Positions 27,065 to 36,000 are shown, counted from the first letter of the stretch. The stretch is 64,000 bases of DNA from Curtobacterium luteum (GCF_014646995.1 NZ_BMOI01000011.1:62001-126000); one strand, 5' to 3'. Notes: generated by a model not told the origin, from the letters alone. Program-made: numbers and translations.

Positions 27065-27511
27065 TCAGGCCGTCCGGGGCCGCAGACGACCGCGACGGGG
27101 CGCCGGCAGGAGGCTCCGCACCAGGCCGACGAGCGTCGCGCCGAGCAGCCCGCCGAGACCGTTCGACAGGACGTCCCGCGGGTCGGACACCCGATCGGGC
27201 AGGAACGCGCCCTGGTACGACTCGATGCCGCACGACAGCCCGACAGCGACGATCGCACCGAGCAGCCACCAGCGCCGCGGGAGCCAGAGCGCGGCGAGCA
27301 TCCCGACGGGGACGAACATGGCGATGTTCGCCAGGAACTCGGTCCGGTCGTAGGTGAGCCAGCCGCTGCCGGTGAGCCGCTGCGCCCACACGATCGCGTG
27401 CTCGACGAGCGACCCCTGCGCCGCCGTGAAGACCTGCGGCGTCAGCGTCATCCGCCAGATCACCCAGGCGTAGGCCGCGGTCAGGGCGAGGAGGAGGAGT
27501 TTCCGGAGCAT
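27065..27511 (-). CDS. VanZ-like membrane protein
   Basis: A 148-residue protein with four hydrophobic segments matching the VanZ family, whose founding member gives low-level teicoplanin resistance; most members have no known role. Conserved features are NIAMFVPVGMLAALW, and GIESYQ followed by RVSDPRDVLSNGLGGLLG. The ATG at 27511 (MLRKLLLLAL) lacks a strong ribosome binding site; a GTG six codons upstream is possible. It is divergent from the GH6 gene. Confidence 0.85.
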   Translation of the reverse strand: MLRKLLLLALTAAYAWVIWRMTLTPQVFTAAQGSLVEHAIVWAQRLTGSGWLTYDRTEFLANIAMFVPVGMLAALWLPRRWWLLGAIVAVGLSCGIESYQGAFLPDRVSDPRDVLSNGLGGLLGATLVGLVRSLLPAPRRGRLRPRTA

Positions 27512-27614
27512 CCGGAGAGTGTTGCGCACCCCGTTCGGGAAACCGCTGGCCTGCCGCTGGCAGAACGCCCGGAGCCGGTCCCCGCAGGAGGCGTATGCCT
27601 GCGAGCATGGGGTC

Positions 27615-28670
27615 ATGACGGACCAGGGGAACCGCCCGCAGCCGAGCCGACGGTCGTCGGCACGCCGCCAGTGGACGTGGATCGGCGCCGCGGTCGTCGC
27701 GGTCGTCGCGGTCGTGGTCGCCCTCGTGGTCGTCCTCCCCCGCGGCGGGCAGACCCCGGACGGGCGGCAGGTGGTGCAGCGCCGGACGGCCGCCCAGGCG
27801 TTCCCGGGCGGCCTCGCCGTGCAACCGGCCGCGGAGAACCAACCCGGACGCCGCGAGGCCGAGGCCCGCGCCGCCGGCGACGACCGGACCGCCAGCGAGA
27901 TCGCCGTCATCGCCGACCAGCCGATCGCCACCTGGCTGACGGACGACTCGGTGGCGGCGACCCGGGCGACCATCCGCGACGTGGTCCGGAGCGCCCGCGA
28001 GCAGGGCCGGACCCCCGTCTTCGTGCTGTACAACGTGCCGGACCGCGACTGCGGGCACTACTCGAAGGGCGGCAGCACCACGAGCGGCTACGTGCCCTGG
28101 GTGCGTGCCGCCGCTCGTGCCATGGCCGGCTCGCACGCGGTCGTCCTCGTCGAACCCGACTCGATCGCGCAGATCGCCGTGTGCAAGCGACTGCAGGACA
28201 GCCGGCTGCCCCTGCTCCGGAAGGCCGTCGGAGCGCTGAGCGGGCACGGCCTCACCGTGTACCTCGACGGCGGCAACGAGAAGCGTGTCCCCGTCGCCCA
28301 GCAGGCGTCGTGGCTGCGCCAGGCGGGGGTCGACCGGACGCAGGGCTTCTTCACCAACGTCTCGAACTTCTACCGCGTCGACACCGAGCGGGCCTACGCC
28401 GACGAGCTCGCCGACCGGATCGGCGACGACCCGCACTTCGTCATCGACGTCTCGCGGAACGGCCAGGGGTGGCGCGGAACCTGGTGCAACCCCTCCGGCG
28501 CGGGGCTCGGTCAGGAACCGCACGTGACCCTGGGCAGCAGCCGACTCGACGCCCTGCTCTGGGTGAAGACGCCCGGCCTGAGCGACGGCACGTGCAACGG
28601 CGGACCGGCGGCGGGCCAGTGGTGGCAGTCGTACGCCCTCGGCCTCGTGGCGAACCGCAAACAGGACTGA
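27615..28670 (+). CDS. Membrane-anchored glycoside hydrolase family 6 (endoglucanase/cellobiohydrolase type)
   Basis: GH6 enzymes cleave beta-1,4-glucans with inversion. Both family signatures are present: VLYNVPDRDCGHYSKGG (catalytic-region D145) and VLVEPDSI with D182 as the likely acid. A basic N-terminus and one hydrophobic segment (about 23-41) act as a signal anchor; no carbohydrate-binding module is seen in the 351 residues. It probably attacks plant or microbial glucan outside the cell, which suits a plant-associated lifestyle. The ATG at 27615 was chosen over an earlier frame opening because the anchor follows it directly. Confidence 0.92.
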   Translation: MTDQGNRPQPSRRSSARRQWTWIGAAVVAVVAVVVALVVVLPRGGQTPDGRQVVQRRTAAQAFPGGLAVQPAAENQPGRREAEARAAGDDRTASEIAVIADQPIATWLTDDSVAATRATIRDVVRSAREQGRTPVFVLYNVPDRDCGHYSKGGSTTSGYVPWVRAAARAMAGSHAVVLVEPDSIAQIAVCKRLQDSRLPLLRKAVGALSGHGLTVYLDGGNEKRVPVAQQASWLRQAGVDRTQGFFTNVSNFYRVDTERAYADELADRIGDDPHFVIDVSRNGQGWRGTWCNPSGAGLGQEPHVTLGSSRLDALLWVKTPGLSDGTCNGGPAAGQWWQSYALGLVANRKQD

Positions 28671-28720
28671 CCGGCGCTCGTCCCCGGCGCGGTGTCGGTG
28701 CCGGGTGCCAGCATCGGGAC

Positions 28721-29770
28721 ATGACCCCGACCGTGTGCCTCCGCTCCGTCGTCCCGCCGTACCTCCTCCGCGCCGTCGCCGACGCGGCAGGGTTCCCCCG
28801 CGCGTCCTCCGCCGCGCGGACCGCACTGGCCTCGCTCGACGTCGTCCAGCAGCCGAAGCACGAGCACGCGGTGCGTCCGCAGACCGTCAGCGGCACGGTC
28901 GACCGGTCGCCGCAGCGCACGATCTCCGACGCGCACGGCACCACCACGCTGCCCGGTGACCCGGTCCGGCACGAGGGCGACCCCGACAGCGGTGACCCCG
29001 CCGTGGACGAGGCCTACACAGGGCTCGGCGACACGCACGCGTTCTGGCTCGAGGTCTTCGACCGGGTCTCGATCGACGGCGCCGGGCTCCCCCTCGACGC
29101 GACGGTGCACTACGGGCAGGACTACGACAACGCCTACTGGGACGGCAGCCGGATGGTCTTCGGTGACGGCGACGGCGAGGTCTTCGAGCGCTTCACGATC
29201 GCGGTCGACGTCATCGGCCACGAGCTCGCGCACGGGGTCACCCAGTACACCGCCGACCTGACCTACCAGGGGCAGTCCGGGGCGCTCAACGAGTCGATCA
29301 GCGACGTCTTCGGGTCGCTCGTGCTGCAGTACGCGCGCCGGCAGAGCGCCGAGCAGGCCTCGTGGCTCATCGGCGAAGGGCTCTTCACACCGCGCGTGCA
29401 GGGCGTCGCGCTCCGCTCGATGCGTGCGCCGGGCACCGCCTACGACGACCCGGTGCTCGGTAAGGACCCGCAGCCGTCGACCATGGCCGGCTACGTCGAG
29501 ACGACCGACGACAACGGCGGGGTGCACACGAACTCCGGCATCCCGAACCACGCGTTCTACCTCGCGGCGACCGCGATCGGTGGCAATGCCTGGGACGGCG
29601 CCGGAGCCGTGTGGTGGAACGCCCTCACGTCGGAGTCCGTCACCGCGTCCATCGACTTCGCGGGCTTCGCCGGGGTCACGGTCGATGCGGCGGCCACCCG
29701 GTTCGGCACCGACTCGCGGGAGCACACCGCCGTGCAGCAGGCCTGGCGGACGGTGGGCGTCCTCGGCTGA
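28721..29770 (+). CDS. M4 family metallopeptidase, protealysin type
   Basis: A thermolysin-fold zinc protease of 349 residues. HELAH is at 167-171 (H167, E168, H171), with the third ligand E191 in LNESISDVFG and the late NHAFYLAATAIGG motif. The N-terminus lacks a signal peptide and instead has the short protealysin propeptide with the PPYLL motif at 12-16. Such enzymes are thought to be stored in the cytoplasm and released by unknown means. The next gene encodes an emfourin-like inhibitor. Confidence 0.93.
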   Translation: MTPTVCLRSVVPPYLLRAVADAAGFPRASSAARTALASLDVVQQPKHEHAVRPQTVSGTVDRSPQRTISDAHGTTTLPGDPVRHEGDPDSGDPAVDEAYTGLGDTHAFWLEVFDRVSIDGAGLPLDATVHYGQDYDNAYWDGSRMVFGDGDGEVFERFTIAVDVIGHELAHGVTQYTADLTYQGQSGALNESISDVFGSLVLQYARRQSAEQASWLIGEGLFTPRVQGVALRSMRAPGTAYDDPVLGKDPQPSTMAGYVETTDDNGGVHTNSGIPNHAFYLAATAIGGNAWDGAGAVWWNALTSESVTASIDFAGFAGVTVDAAATRFGTDSREHTAVQQAWRTVGVLG

Positions 29771-29798
29771 CGCTCCCCCGCGCCCACGCCGCTCGGCG

Positions 29799-29804
29799 TA
29801 CGGT
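29799..29804 (+). promoter_or_regulatory. -10 element of a leaderless start (emfourin gene)
   Basis: TACGGT followed by 6 bases and the ATG at 29811, inside the 40-base gap after the protease gene. Confidence 0.55.
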
Positions 29805-29810
29805 CGGGTC

Positions 29811-30080
29811 ATGCACATCGAGGTCCGCCGGTCCGGAGGCTTCGCCGGCACCACCCGGGGCTGGCAGGTCGACACCGACACCTGCGACGACCCCGCCGCC
29901 TGGACCGACCTGGTCGGGACGCTCCCCGGCGACGTCCCGGCGCCGTCGCCCGTCGTCCGCGACGACTTCACGTGGACGATCACGCTCGAGCAGCGCACCG
30001 TGTCGATCCCGGGCAGCCGGCTCGACGGTCCGTGGGCGGCCCTCGTGACACGCGTCCGCGACGAGGGCCACACCGTCTGA
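29811..30080 (+). CDS. Emfourin-like inhibitor of protealysin-type protease
   Basis: An 89-residue protein resembling emfourin, the proteinaceous M4 protease inhibitor encoded next to protealysin genes. The N-terminal VRRSGGFAG and the DDFTWTITLEQ and LDGPWAALVTRV segments match the family pattern. It starts 40 bases after the protease stop. A -10-like TACGGT placed for a leaderless start suggests that it can be transcribed without the protease. Assignment rests on motif resemblance and context. Confidence 0.85.
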   Translation: MHIEVRRSGGFAGTTRGWQVDTDTCDDPAAWTDLVGTLPGDVPAPSPVVRDDFTWTITLEQRTVSIPGSRLDGPWAALVTRVRDEGHTV

Positions 30081-30398
30081 GGCGCCGCCGCGTCGGCCGG
30101 ACCGGAGGCGCGACGAGGGCCCGCCACGCGCCTCCCGTCGGGCGCCGGTCGCGTCAGGCGCGCGCCGGACTGGAGGCGCGGCGCGGGCCCGCCACGCGCC
30201 TCCCGTCGAGCGCTCGCCGCGTCGGCCGCGCGCGGCGCGGGTCCGCCACGCGCCTCCCGTCGGGCACCCGTCACGTCGACCGCGCGCGGCACGAGTCCGA
30301 CGAAGCGCGCGTCGATCGACACGTGCGGTGTCGAACAGGGCGCGCAGCCCGACGTGCGGCCGGACGTGCCTCGCAGCCGGACGTGACCGCGCTGCGCT
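30081..30398. repeat. Gene-free repeat cluster: three family A palindromes
   Basis: Copies at about 30102-30141 (ccggaggcgcg to cctcccgtcgg), 30166-30207 (ccggactggaggcgcgg to cctcccgtcg) and a partial one at 30236-30261, linked by GCGCGCG-rich spacers. It lies between the convergent emfourin and HelD genes. I see no gene in it. Confidence 0.85.
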
Positions 30399-32642
30399 TC
30401 AGTCCACGTCGACGACGGTCAGGCGCCGCGTCGGCCGCGTCATCGCGACGTACACCGCCGCCGCAGCCCGCGCCGCGTCCGAACCCACCCGCTCGGGGTC
30501 CACGAGGAGCACCCCGTCGAACTCGAGGCCCTTCGCGTCCGCTCCGGTCAGCACCGTGACCGACCCGGGCCGCGGCGAGCCGAGCGTCCGGACGTCCGCC
30601 TCGGTCCGGGCCAGCCGGTGCCGCACCGCGTCGAGGTCCGCCTCCGGCACGATGACGCCGATGGTCCCGCTGCCGATGCCCGCACGCTCGGTGTCCACGA
30701 GTCCCGCCACGGTGTCGAGCAGCGCGCTCCGGGGCACGTGCACGCGCTGCACGGGGTCGCCGTCGCGCACCGCTTCGTTCCGCGTGACCACGAGCCCCGC
30801 GGACTCCGCGTACTCCCCGGCAGCGCGCACGATCGACCGCGGCGTGCGGTAGTTCACCGTGAGCTCCTCGATCCGGTGCTCGATCGGCACCTGGGGAGCC
30901 CGACCACGGCGGCGACGGGCGAGCGCACCCACCACGTCGTCCCACGTGCGAGCGGCCCCGGGCGAGGACCCCTGGGCCATGTCACCCACGATCGTGAACG
31001 ACCGCAGCGGGTTCCGTCGGGCGAGCACCCGCCACTGCATCGGCGAGAGCTCCTGCGCCTCGTCGACGACGATGTGCCCGTAGGTCCACTCGCGGTCCTC
31101 GGCGGCGCGCTCGGCCGTGGTGCGCGGGTCGCCGCCCTCGGCGAAGGCCCCGGCGACCTGCTCGGCGGTCACGATGCCCTCGACGCCCATGTTCTCGATG
31201 GCCTGACGCGCGTTCTCGATGTCTCGGTTCCGGCTGGCCTTCGCGGCACGCTTGGCCGCACCGCCGGTGGGGTCGAACGGGCCGAGGAGCTCCGCGGCCT
31301 CGTCGAGGAGCGGGACGTCCTCGACGGTCATCTCGCTCCCGCGCGCCCGGGAGAGCAGCGCCCGGCGCTCCGGTGTCCAGTTCGGGGTCAGCGAGGCGAG
31401 CCAGTTCGGACGCGCGTAGAGGTCCTCGACGAACTTCTCCGCGGGCAGCGGCAGCCATGCGGTGTTCAGCAGGACGCGGGCGTCGTACGAGGAACGGATG
31501 TCCTCGCGCAGGACCTTCTCGTCGGCTTCGTCCACCGTCGTGCCCCGCTCGCGCAGCTGGTCGGCGAGCAGCCGCGTCATCGCGTCGAGGGCGATCTTGT
31601 TGAACGTGACCCGTGCGACGTTGTGCGGCTTGCCGCGGTCCTGCGCGCGCTTCATCGCGTCGGCGACGAGCTGCGGCGGGACCACCAGCCGCTCCCCCTC
31701 GACGTCGAGCGTCACCGGCTCGGTCGGCACGACCTGGCGGGAGCGCACGGCCCGGCGCAGGAGCGAGGCCATCTCGGCCGACCCCTTCACGGCGGCGACG
31801 TCGCGGCGGTCGTGCGTCGAGGCGTGCACGCCCGGGTACAGCGAGCCGAGCGACGCCATCACGACGCCGGTCTCGCCGAGCGACGGCAGCACCTGTTCGA
31901 TGTACGTCAGGAACGCCGACGACGGTCCGACCATGAGCACGCCCGACCCGCGGAGGCGCTCGCGGTACGAGTACAGCAGGTACGCCGCGCGGTGCAGCGC
32001 CACGGCGGTCTTGCCCGTGCCGGGGCCGCCCTGCACGATGAGCACGCCCTCGAGCGGGGACCGGATGATGCGGTCCTGCTCGGCCTGGATCGTGGCGACG
32101 ATGTCCGTCATCCGACCGGTGCGCTCGGCCGTGACGGCCGCCAACAGTGCCCCCTCGCCCTGGAGGTGCGTGCGCTCGTCGTCGTAGAGGGCGGCGTCGA
32201 AGACCTCGTCCTCGACCCCGACGACGGTGCGACCGTCGAGCGTGAGGTGTCGCCGGGAGCGCATGCCCATCGGATGGGCTGCGGTCGCCTGGTAGAACGC
32301 GCTCGCTCCGGGGACGCGCCAGTCGAGCAGCAGCGGCCGGTGGTCGTCGTCCCGCAGCCCGACCCGGCCGATGTACCGGAACGCGTCCTCGTCGCTGTCC
32401 GGCTCCGAGACCTCGAGGCGGCCGAAGACGAGCCGGTCGCCGACGCGTTCGAGCGTCGCGATCGTGTCCTCGTAGAGCCGGGCGTACGCGTCGCGCTCGC
32501 TGCGGCTCTGGTGGTTCCCGCCGACCGCCTGACGGCGAGTCTCGGCGAGACGCTGCTCGGCCTCGGCGGTCAGTTCGTCGAGGCGGGCGAAGAGCCCGTC
32601 GACGTAGTCACGCTCGCGGTCGATCTCGGTCGGTTCGGACAC
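30399..32642 (-). CDS. HelD-family RNA polymerase-associated ATPase (UvrD-like)
   Basis: HelD proteins remodel stalled RNA polymerase and free it from DNA; actinobacterial members (HelR) can protect against rifamycins. The 747-residue protein has an N-terminal coiled coil (residues 5-40), Walker A GGPGTGKTAVALHRAAYLLY at about 200, the SFI-type IVVDEAQELSPMQWRVLARR and the C-terminal VAMTRPTRRLTVVD-like end. I chose the GTG at 32642 because GAAGGG precedes it. I did not find a rifamycin-associated element upstream. Confidence 0.9.
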   Translation of the reverse strand: MSEPTEIDRERDYVDGLFARLDELTAEAEQRLAETRRQAVGGNHQSRSERDAYARLYEDTIATLERVGDRLVFGRLEVSEPDSDEDAFRYIGRVGLRDDDHRPLLLDWRVPGASAFYQATAAHPMGMRSRRHLTLDGRTVVGVEDEVFDAALYDDERTHLQGEGALLAAVTAERTGRMTDIVATIQAEQDRIIRSPLEGVLIVQGGPGTGKTAVALHRAAYLLYSYRERLRGSGVLMVGPSSAFLTYIEQVLPSLGETGVVMASLGSLYPGVHASTHDRRDVAAVKGSAEMASLLRRAVRSRQVVPTEPVTLDVEGERLVVPPQLVADAMKRAQDRGKPHNVARVTFNKIALDAMTRLLADQLRERGTTVDEADEKVLREDIRSSYDARVLLNTAWLPLPAEKFVEDLYARPNWLASLTPNWTPERRALLSRARGSEMTVEDVPLLDEAAELLGPFDPTGGAAKRAAKASRNRDIENARQAIENMGVEGIVTAEQVAGAFAEGGDPRTTAERAAEDREWTYGHIVVDEAQELSPMQWRVLARRNPLRSFTIVGDMAQGSSPGAARTWDDVVGALARRRRGRAPQVPIEHRIEELTVNYRTPRSIVRAAGEYAESAGLVVTRNEAVRDGDPVQRVHVPRSALLDTVAGLVDTERAGIGSGTIGVIVPEADLDAVRHRLARTEADVRTLGSPRPGSVTVLTGADAKGLEFDGVLLVDPERVGSDAARAAAAVYVAMTRPTRRLTVVDVD

Positions 32643-32721
32643 ACGCCACCCTTCGGGAAACAGGGGTGTCCAGTGTAGTCCCGCGGGACCGACACCGGAG
32701 ACCTCGCGACGCGACCAGCGA

Positions 32722-32765
32722 CGGACGGGAGGCACGGTGCCAGCTGGCACCGTGCCTCCCGTCCG
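32722..32765. terminator. Perfect 44-bp palindrome downstream of the AKR gene (family A)
   Basis: CGGACGGGAGGCACGGTGCC starts a 22-bp arm whose exact reverse complement follows with no spacer. It lies 48 bases beyond the AKR stop and before HelD. Confidence 0.85.
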
Positions 32766-32767
32766 CC

Positions 32768-32813
32768 AGACGCGCAGCGTCCACAACGCCTCGTGCAGTC
32801 AGACGCGCAGCGT
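32768..32813. repeat. Duplicated 3' end of the AKR gene
   Basis: agacgcgcagcgtccacaac at 32768 repeats agacgcgcagcgtctacatc at about 32800, which crosses the AKR stop codon. Each is followed by CTCGTG. Confidence 0.6.
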
Positions 32814-33650
32814 CTACATCTCCTCGTGCGTGTCCGGGTCGCCGTCCCAGAGGCGGCCGCGCTCGAGCGCGGAGATCGCCCGCACCTCGTCGTCGGTCAG
32901 CTCGAAGCCGAACACGTCGAGGTTCTGCCGCTGGCGCTCCGGGTCGCCCGACTTCGGCACCGGCACGGCGCCGAGCTGGACGTGCCAGCGCAGCACGACC
33001 TGGCCGGGCGTGACACCGTGGGCCTCGGCCGCGGCGACGACCGCCGGCTCGCTCATGAGCTCCGACTGCTTCGCGAGGGGGCTCCAGCTCTCGGTCACGA
33101 TGCCGAGCTCCTGGTGCACCTTCCGCAGCTGGGCCTGGGGGAAGTACGGGTGCAGCTCGACCTGGTTCACGGCCGGAGCGACACCGGTGGCGTCGACGAT
33201 GCGCTTCAGGTGGTCCGGCGTGAAGTTCGAGACGCCGATCGAGCGGACCTTGCCCGCGTCGCGGAGGTCCACGAAGGCCTTCCACGTGTCGACGAACTTG
33301 TCGACGGACGGGTTCGGCCAGTGGATGAGGTACATGTCCACGTGGTCGAGGCCGAGGTTCGCGAGCGACTCGTCGATCGATCGGTGCGCCTCGTCGTACC
33401 CGTGGTGGCGCCCCGGCAGCTTCGTGGTGACGACGAGGTCCTCGCGGTCGACCCCGGACTCCCGGACCGCACGGCCGACGGCGTCCTCGTTGCCGTAGTT
33501 GAGGGCGGTGTCGAGCAGCCGGTAGCCGCTCGCGATCGCCGCCTGCACCTGCGCGGTGCCCTCGTCGCCGTTCAGGCCGTAGGTGCCGAGCCCGAGCTCG
33601 GGGAACCGGTGGCCGTCGTTCAGCTCGATCGTCGGGGCGCCGACCTGCAT
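32814..33650 (-). CDS. Aldo/keto reductase
   Basis: A 278-residue NADPH-dependent (alpha/beta)8 reductase. The catalytic tetrad is visible as D47 (LLDTALNYGNE), Y52, K77 (TTKLPG) and H110 (LIHWP). IGVSNFTPDHL and the NADPH-binding VPKSGDPERQRQN are also typical of the 2,5-diketo-gluconate reductase-like group. Its ATG overlaps the FKBP stop as TGATG, so it is the second gene of a two-gene operon. Confidence 0.93.
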   Translation of the reverse strand: MQVGAPTIELNDGHRFPELGLGTYGLNGDEGTAQVQAAIASGYRLLDTALNYGNEDAVGRAVRESGVDREDLVVTTKLPGRHHGYDEAHRSIDESLANLGLDHVDMYLIHWPNPSVDKFVDTWKAFVDLRDAGKVRSIGVSNFTPDHLKRIVDATGVAPAVNQVELHPYFPQAQLRKVHQELGIVTESWSPLAKQSELMSEPAVVAAAEAHGVTPGQVVLRWHVQLGAVPVPKSGDPERQRQNLDVFGFELTDDEVRAISALERGRLWDGDPDTHEEM

Positions 33651-34021
33651 CAGCGGACCCCGAGGAGGTCGATCACGAAGATGAGGGTCTTGCCGGAGAG
33701 GAAGTGTCCGCCGCCGGCCGGGCCGTAGGCGAGCTCCGGCGGGACGACGAGCTTGCGGCGACCGCCGACCTTCATGCCGGGGATGCCCTCCTGCCAGCCG
33801 CGCACGAGCGCCGCGAGCGGGAAGTCGATCGGCTCGCCACGGTTCCACGAGCTGTCGAACTCCTCGCCGGACTCGTACTCGACGCCGGCGTAGTGGACCT
33901 TGACGGTCGAGCCGGCGGCCGCCTCGTCGCCGGAGCCCTCGACGATGTCGGTGATCACGAGCTCGGTGGGGGCCGGGCCCTCGGGGGCGTCGAACTCGGG
34001 CTTGCTGTTGAGGTCAGTCAT
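33650..34021 (-). CDS. FKBP-type peptidyl-prolyl cis-trans isomerase
   Basis: A single cytoplasmic FKBP domain of 123 residues with VKVHYAGVEYESGEEFDSSW, GWQEGIPGMKVGGRRKL and VPPELAYG. Proline isomerase active-site residues are conserved (Y, F, D, W, Y, F). There is no signal peptide. It is divergent from the MFS gene and coupled to the aldo/keto reductase. Confidence 0.95.
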   Translation of the reverse strand: MTDLNSKPEFDAPEGPAPTELVITDIVEGSGDEAAAGSTVKVHYAGVEYESGEEFDSSWNRGEPIDFPLAALVRGWQEGIPGMKVGGRRKLVVPPELAYGPAGGGHFLSGKTLIFVIDLLGVR

Positions 34022-34134
34022 GCCCGCAAGTCAACCAGGTCGCATCCCCGGTCATCCGCTGGACGTCGGTCGTCACGCTGCCCGCGAACGCCGACCACCC
34101 CGTCGTCGCCGACAGGCACCAGAATGGTTCCACC

Positions 34135-36000
34135 GTGACACGATCCGACACCGCACCGCGCCGCCGCCTGCTCGCCGACCTCACCCCGCTCCGCCGCTCC
34201 CCCGCGTTCGCGCGGCTGTGGGCGGGCACGGCGATCGCCGGCATCGGCACGCAGATGACCACCGTGGCCGTCGGCCTCGAAGTCTACGAGATCACGCACT
34301 CGACCTTCGCGGTGGCCCTGGTCGGCGTCATCGCCCTCGTCCCGATGATCGCCGCCGGGCTGTACGGGGGCATGCTCGCGGACGCGTTCGACCGCCGGCT
34401 CGTCGCGCTCGTGTCCTCGATCGTCGCGTGGGGCTCGGTCGCCCTGATCGCCACCCATGCCTGGCTCGGACTGCACAGCGTCGTCCTGCTCTACGTCCTC
34501 GCGACCGTGAACGCCGTCGCGGCCACGGTCAGCAACGCCTCCCGCTCGGCGATCGTGCCGCGGCTGGTCGGCACGGACCTGCTCCCCGCGGCGAGCGCCC
34601 TCGGCGGGATCGCGTCCGGGTTCCAGGTCACCGTCGGTCCGGCGATCGCGGGTGTGCTCATCGCGACCGTCGGCTTCGCCCCGACGTACACGATCGACGT
34701 GGTGCTCTTCACGTTCGCGTTCCTCGGGGTGTTCACGCTGCCGCGGATGGCGGCGGACGACGACGCGCTCCGGCCGGGGCTCGGTTCGCTCGTCGAGGGC
34801 GCCCGGTTCCTGAAGCGCTCGCGCAACATCACGATGACGTTCGTGCTCGACATCGTGGCGATGACCTTCGGGCAGCCGCGGGTGCTCTTCCCCGCGATCG
34901 GCGCGCTCGTGATCGGCGGCGGGTCCATCACGGTCGGCACGCTCACCGCGGCGTACGCGATCGGCGCGCTGCTCTCGAGCGTGTTCTCCGGTCCCCTCGG
35001 GCACGTCCGCCGCCAGGGCGAGGCCGTGGGCTGGGCGATCACGGCGTACGGCGCGGCGATCGCCGGGTTCGGCGTCGTCATCGCGGTCGCGCACGCACTC
35101 GGTGGCCGCGCCGGTGAGCGCTTCGACGTCGGGATCCTGCCGGCGCTCGCGCTCGCGGCGCTGTTCCTCGCGATCTCGGGCGGGGCGGACAACGTGAGCT
35201 CGGTGTTCCGGAACACGATCCTCCAGGCGGCGGCGCCGGACGGGATGCGCGGACGGTTGCAGGGCATCTTCATCGTCGTCGTGACGGGCGGCCCGCGGGT
35301 CGGCGACCTGTACGCGGGGCTCGTCGTGGCGGCGGGCATCGCGTACCCGCCCATCATCGGTGGCGTGCTCATCATCGGGCTGGTCGCGCTGCTGCTCCGT
35401 CTCGTGCCGTCGTTCCGGCGGTACGACGCGCTGCACCCGCACGCGAACTATGCGCACCCCGAGGCTCGGCCGGCGCGCCCCGAGTCTCGGCCGCCGCACC
35501 CCGAGTTCCGGCCGGCGCGCCCCGAGTCTTGCGCTACGCGACACTGCTCGCGGCCGAGGGCACGAGAACTGTCGCCCACCCCGAGGCTCGGCCGGCGCAC
35601 CCGAGTCTCGGCCGGCGCGCCCCGAGGCTCGGCCGGCGCACCCCGAGGCTCGGCCGCCGCCCGCCGAGTCTCGCGCTACGCGACACTGCTCGCGGCCGAG
35701 GGCACGAGAACTGTCGCCCACCCCGAGACTCGGCCGGCGCGCGCTGAGTCTCGGCCGGCGCACACCGAGTCTCCGCCGGCGCGCGCCGAGTCTCGGCAGC
35801 GGGTCGCCAGCGCGACCAGACGCCGGCCTGGAGGCGCGTGGCGGGCCCGCACCGCGCCTCCCGTCCGGATGCAGGTAGTTTCGTACGCATGCAGGACCGC
35901 GACGCGCGCGCCATCCAGCGGACCGGGGTCCGCGCCGTCGTCCGGCGTACCTACCACTCGGTCATCCGGCACCGGGTCATCGACGCCGCGGCCTCGCTGA
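34135..36000 (+). CDS. MFS transporter (multidrug-type) extended through an intergenic repeat array
   Basis: Residues 1-436 form a normal 12-helix major facilitator of the enterobactin/drug exporter group (RLWAGTAIAGIGTQM, YGGMLADAFDRR, RGRLQGIFIVVVTGGPRVGD). Instead of stopping near 35445, the frame stays open for about 184 more codons through family D repeats, giving a tail of repeats such as HPEARPARPESRPPH, and ends at 36000, 112 bases inside the next gene. The tail is unlike MFS proteins and is rich in Arg and Pro. The substrate is unknown. The start is a GTG. Confidence 0.85.
   Translation: MTRSDTAPRRRLLADLTPLRRSPAFARLWAGTAIAGIGTQMTTVAVGLEVYEITHSTFAVALVGVIALVPMIAAGLYGGMLADAFDRRLVALVSSIVAWGSVALIATHAWLGLHSVVLLYVLATVNAVAATVSNASRSAIVPRLVGTDLLPAASALGGIASGFQVTVGPAIAGVLIATVGFAPTYTIDVVLFTFAFLGVFTLPRMAADDDALRPGLGSLVEGARFLKRSRNITMTFVLDIVAMTFGQPRVLFPAIGALVIGGGSITVGTLTAAYAIGALLSSVFSGPLGHVRRQGEAVGWAITAYGAAIAGFGVVIAVAHALGGRAGERFDVGILPALALAALFLAISGGADNVSSVFRNTILQAAAPDGMRGRLQGIFIVVVTGGPRVGDLYAGLVVAAGIAYPPIIGGVLIIGLVALLLRLVPSFRRYDALHPHANYAHPEARPARPESRPPHPEFRPARPESCATRHCSRPRARELSPTPRLGRRTRVSAGAPRGSAGAPRGSAAARRVSRYATLLAAEGTRTVAHPETRPARAESRPAHTESPPARAESRQRVASATRRRPGGAWRARTAPPVRMQVVSYACRTATRAPSSGPGSAPSSGVPTTRSSGTGSSTPRPR
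35444..35823. repeat. Family D repeat array within the MFS reading frame
   Basis: At least ten CCCGAGnCTCGGCCGGCGC units. It includes two full about 70-bp hairpin elements, at 35521-35591 and 35664-35733, each with GCGACACTGCTCG and a matching CTGTCGC. Confidence 0.85.
35824..35868. repeat. Family A palindrome between MFS repeat tail and YihY gene
   Basis: cggcctggaggcgcgtggcg to cgcgcctcccgtccgg, an imperfect palindrome that would end MFS transcripts and lies just before the YihY promoter. Confidence 0.7.
35876..35881 (+). promoter_or_regulatory. -10 element of a leaderless start (YihY gene)
   Basis: TAGTTT followed by 7 bases and the ATG at 35889. Confidence 0.55.

Noticed and set aside
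32643..32721. Rifamycin-associated element upstream of HelD
   Set aside because: I looked for the GGGGCTTGCGGCAAG-type sequence and saw nothing similar.
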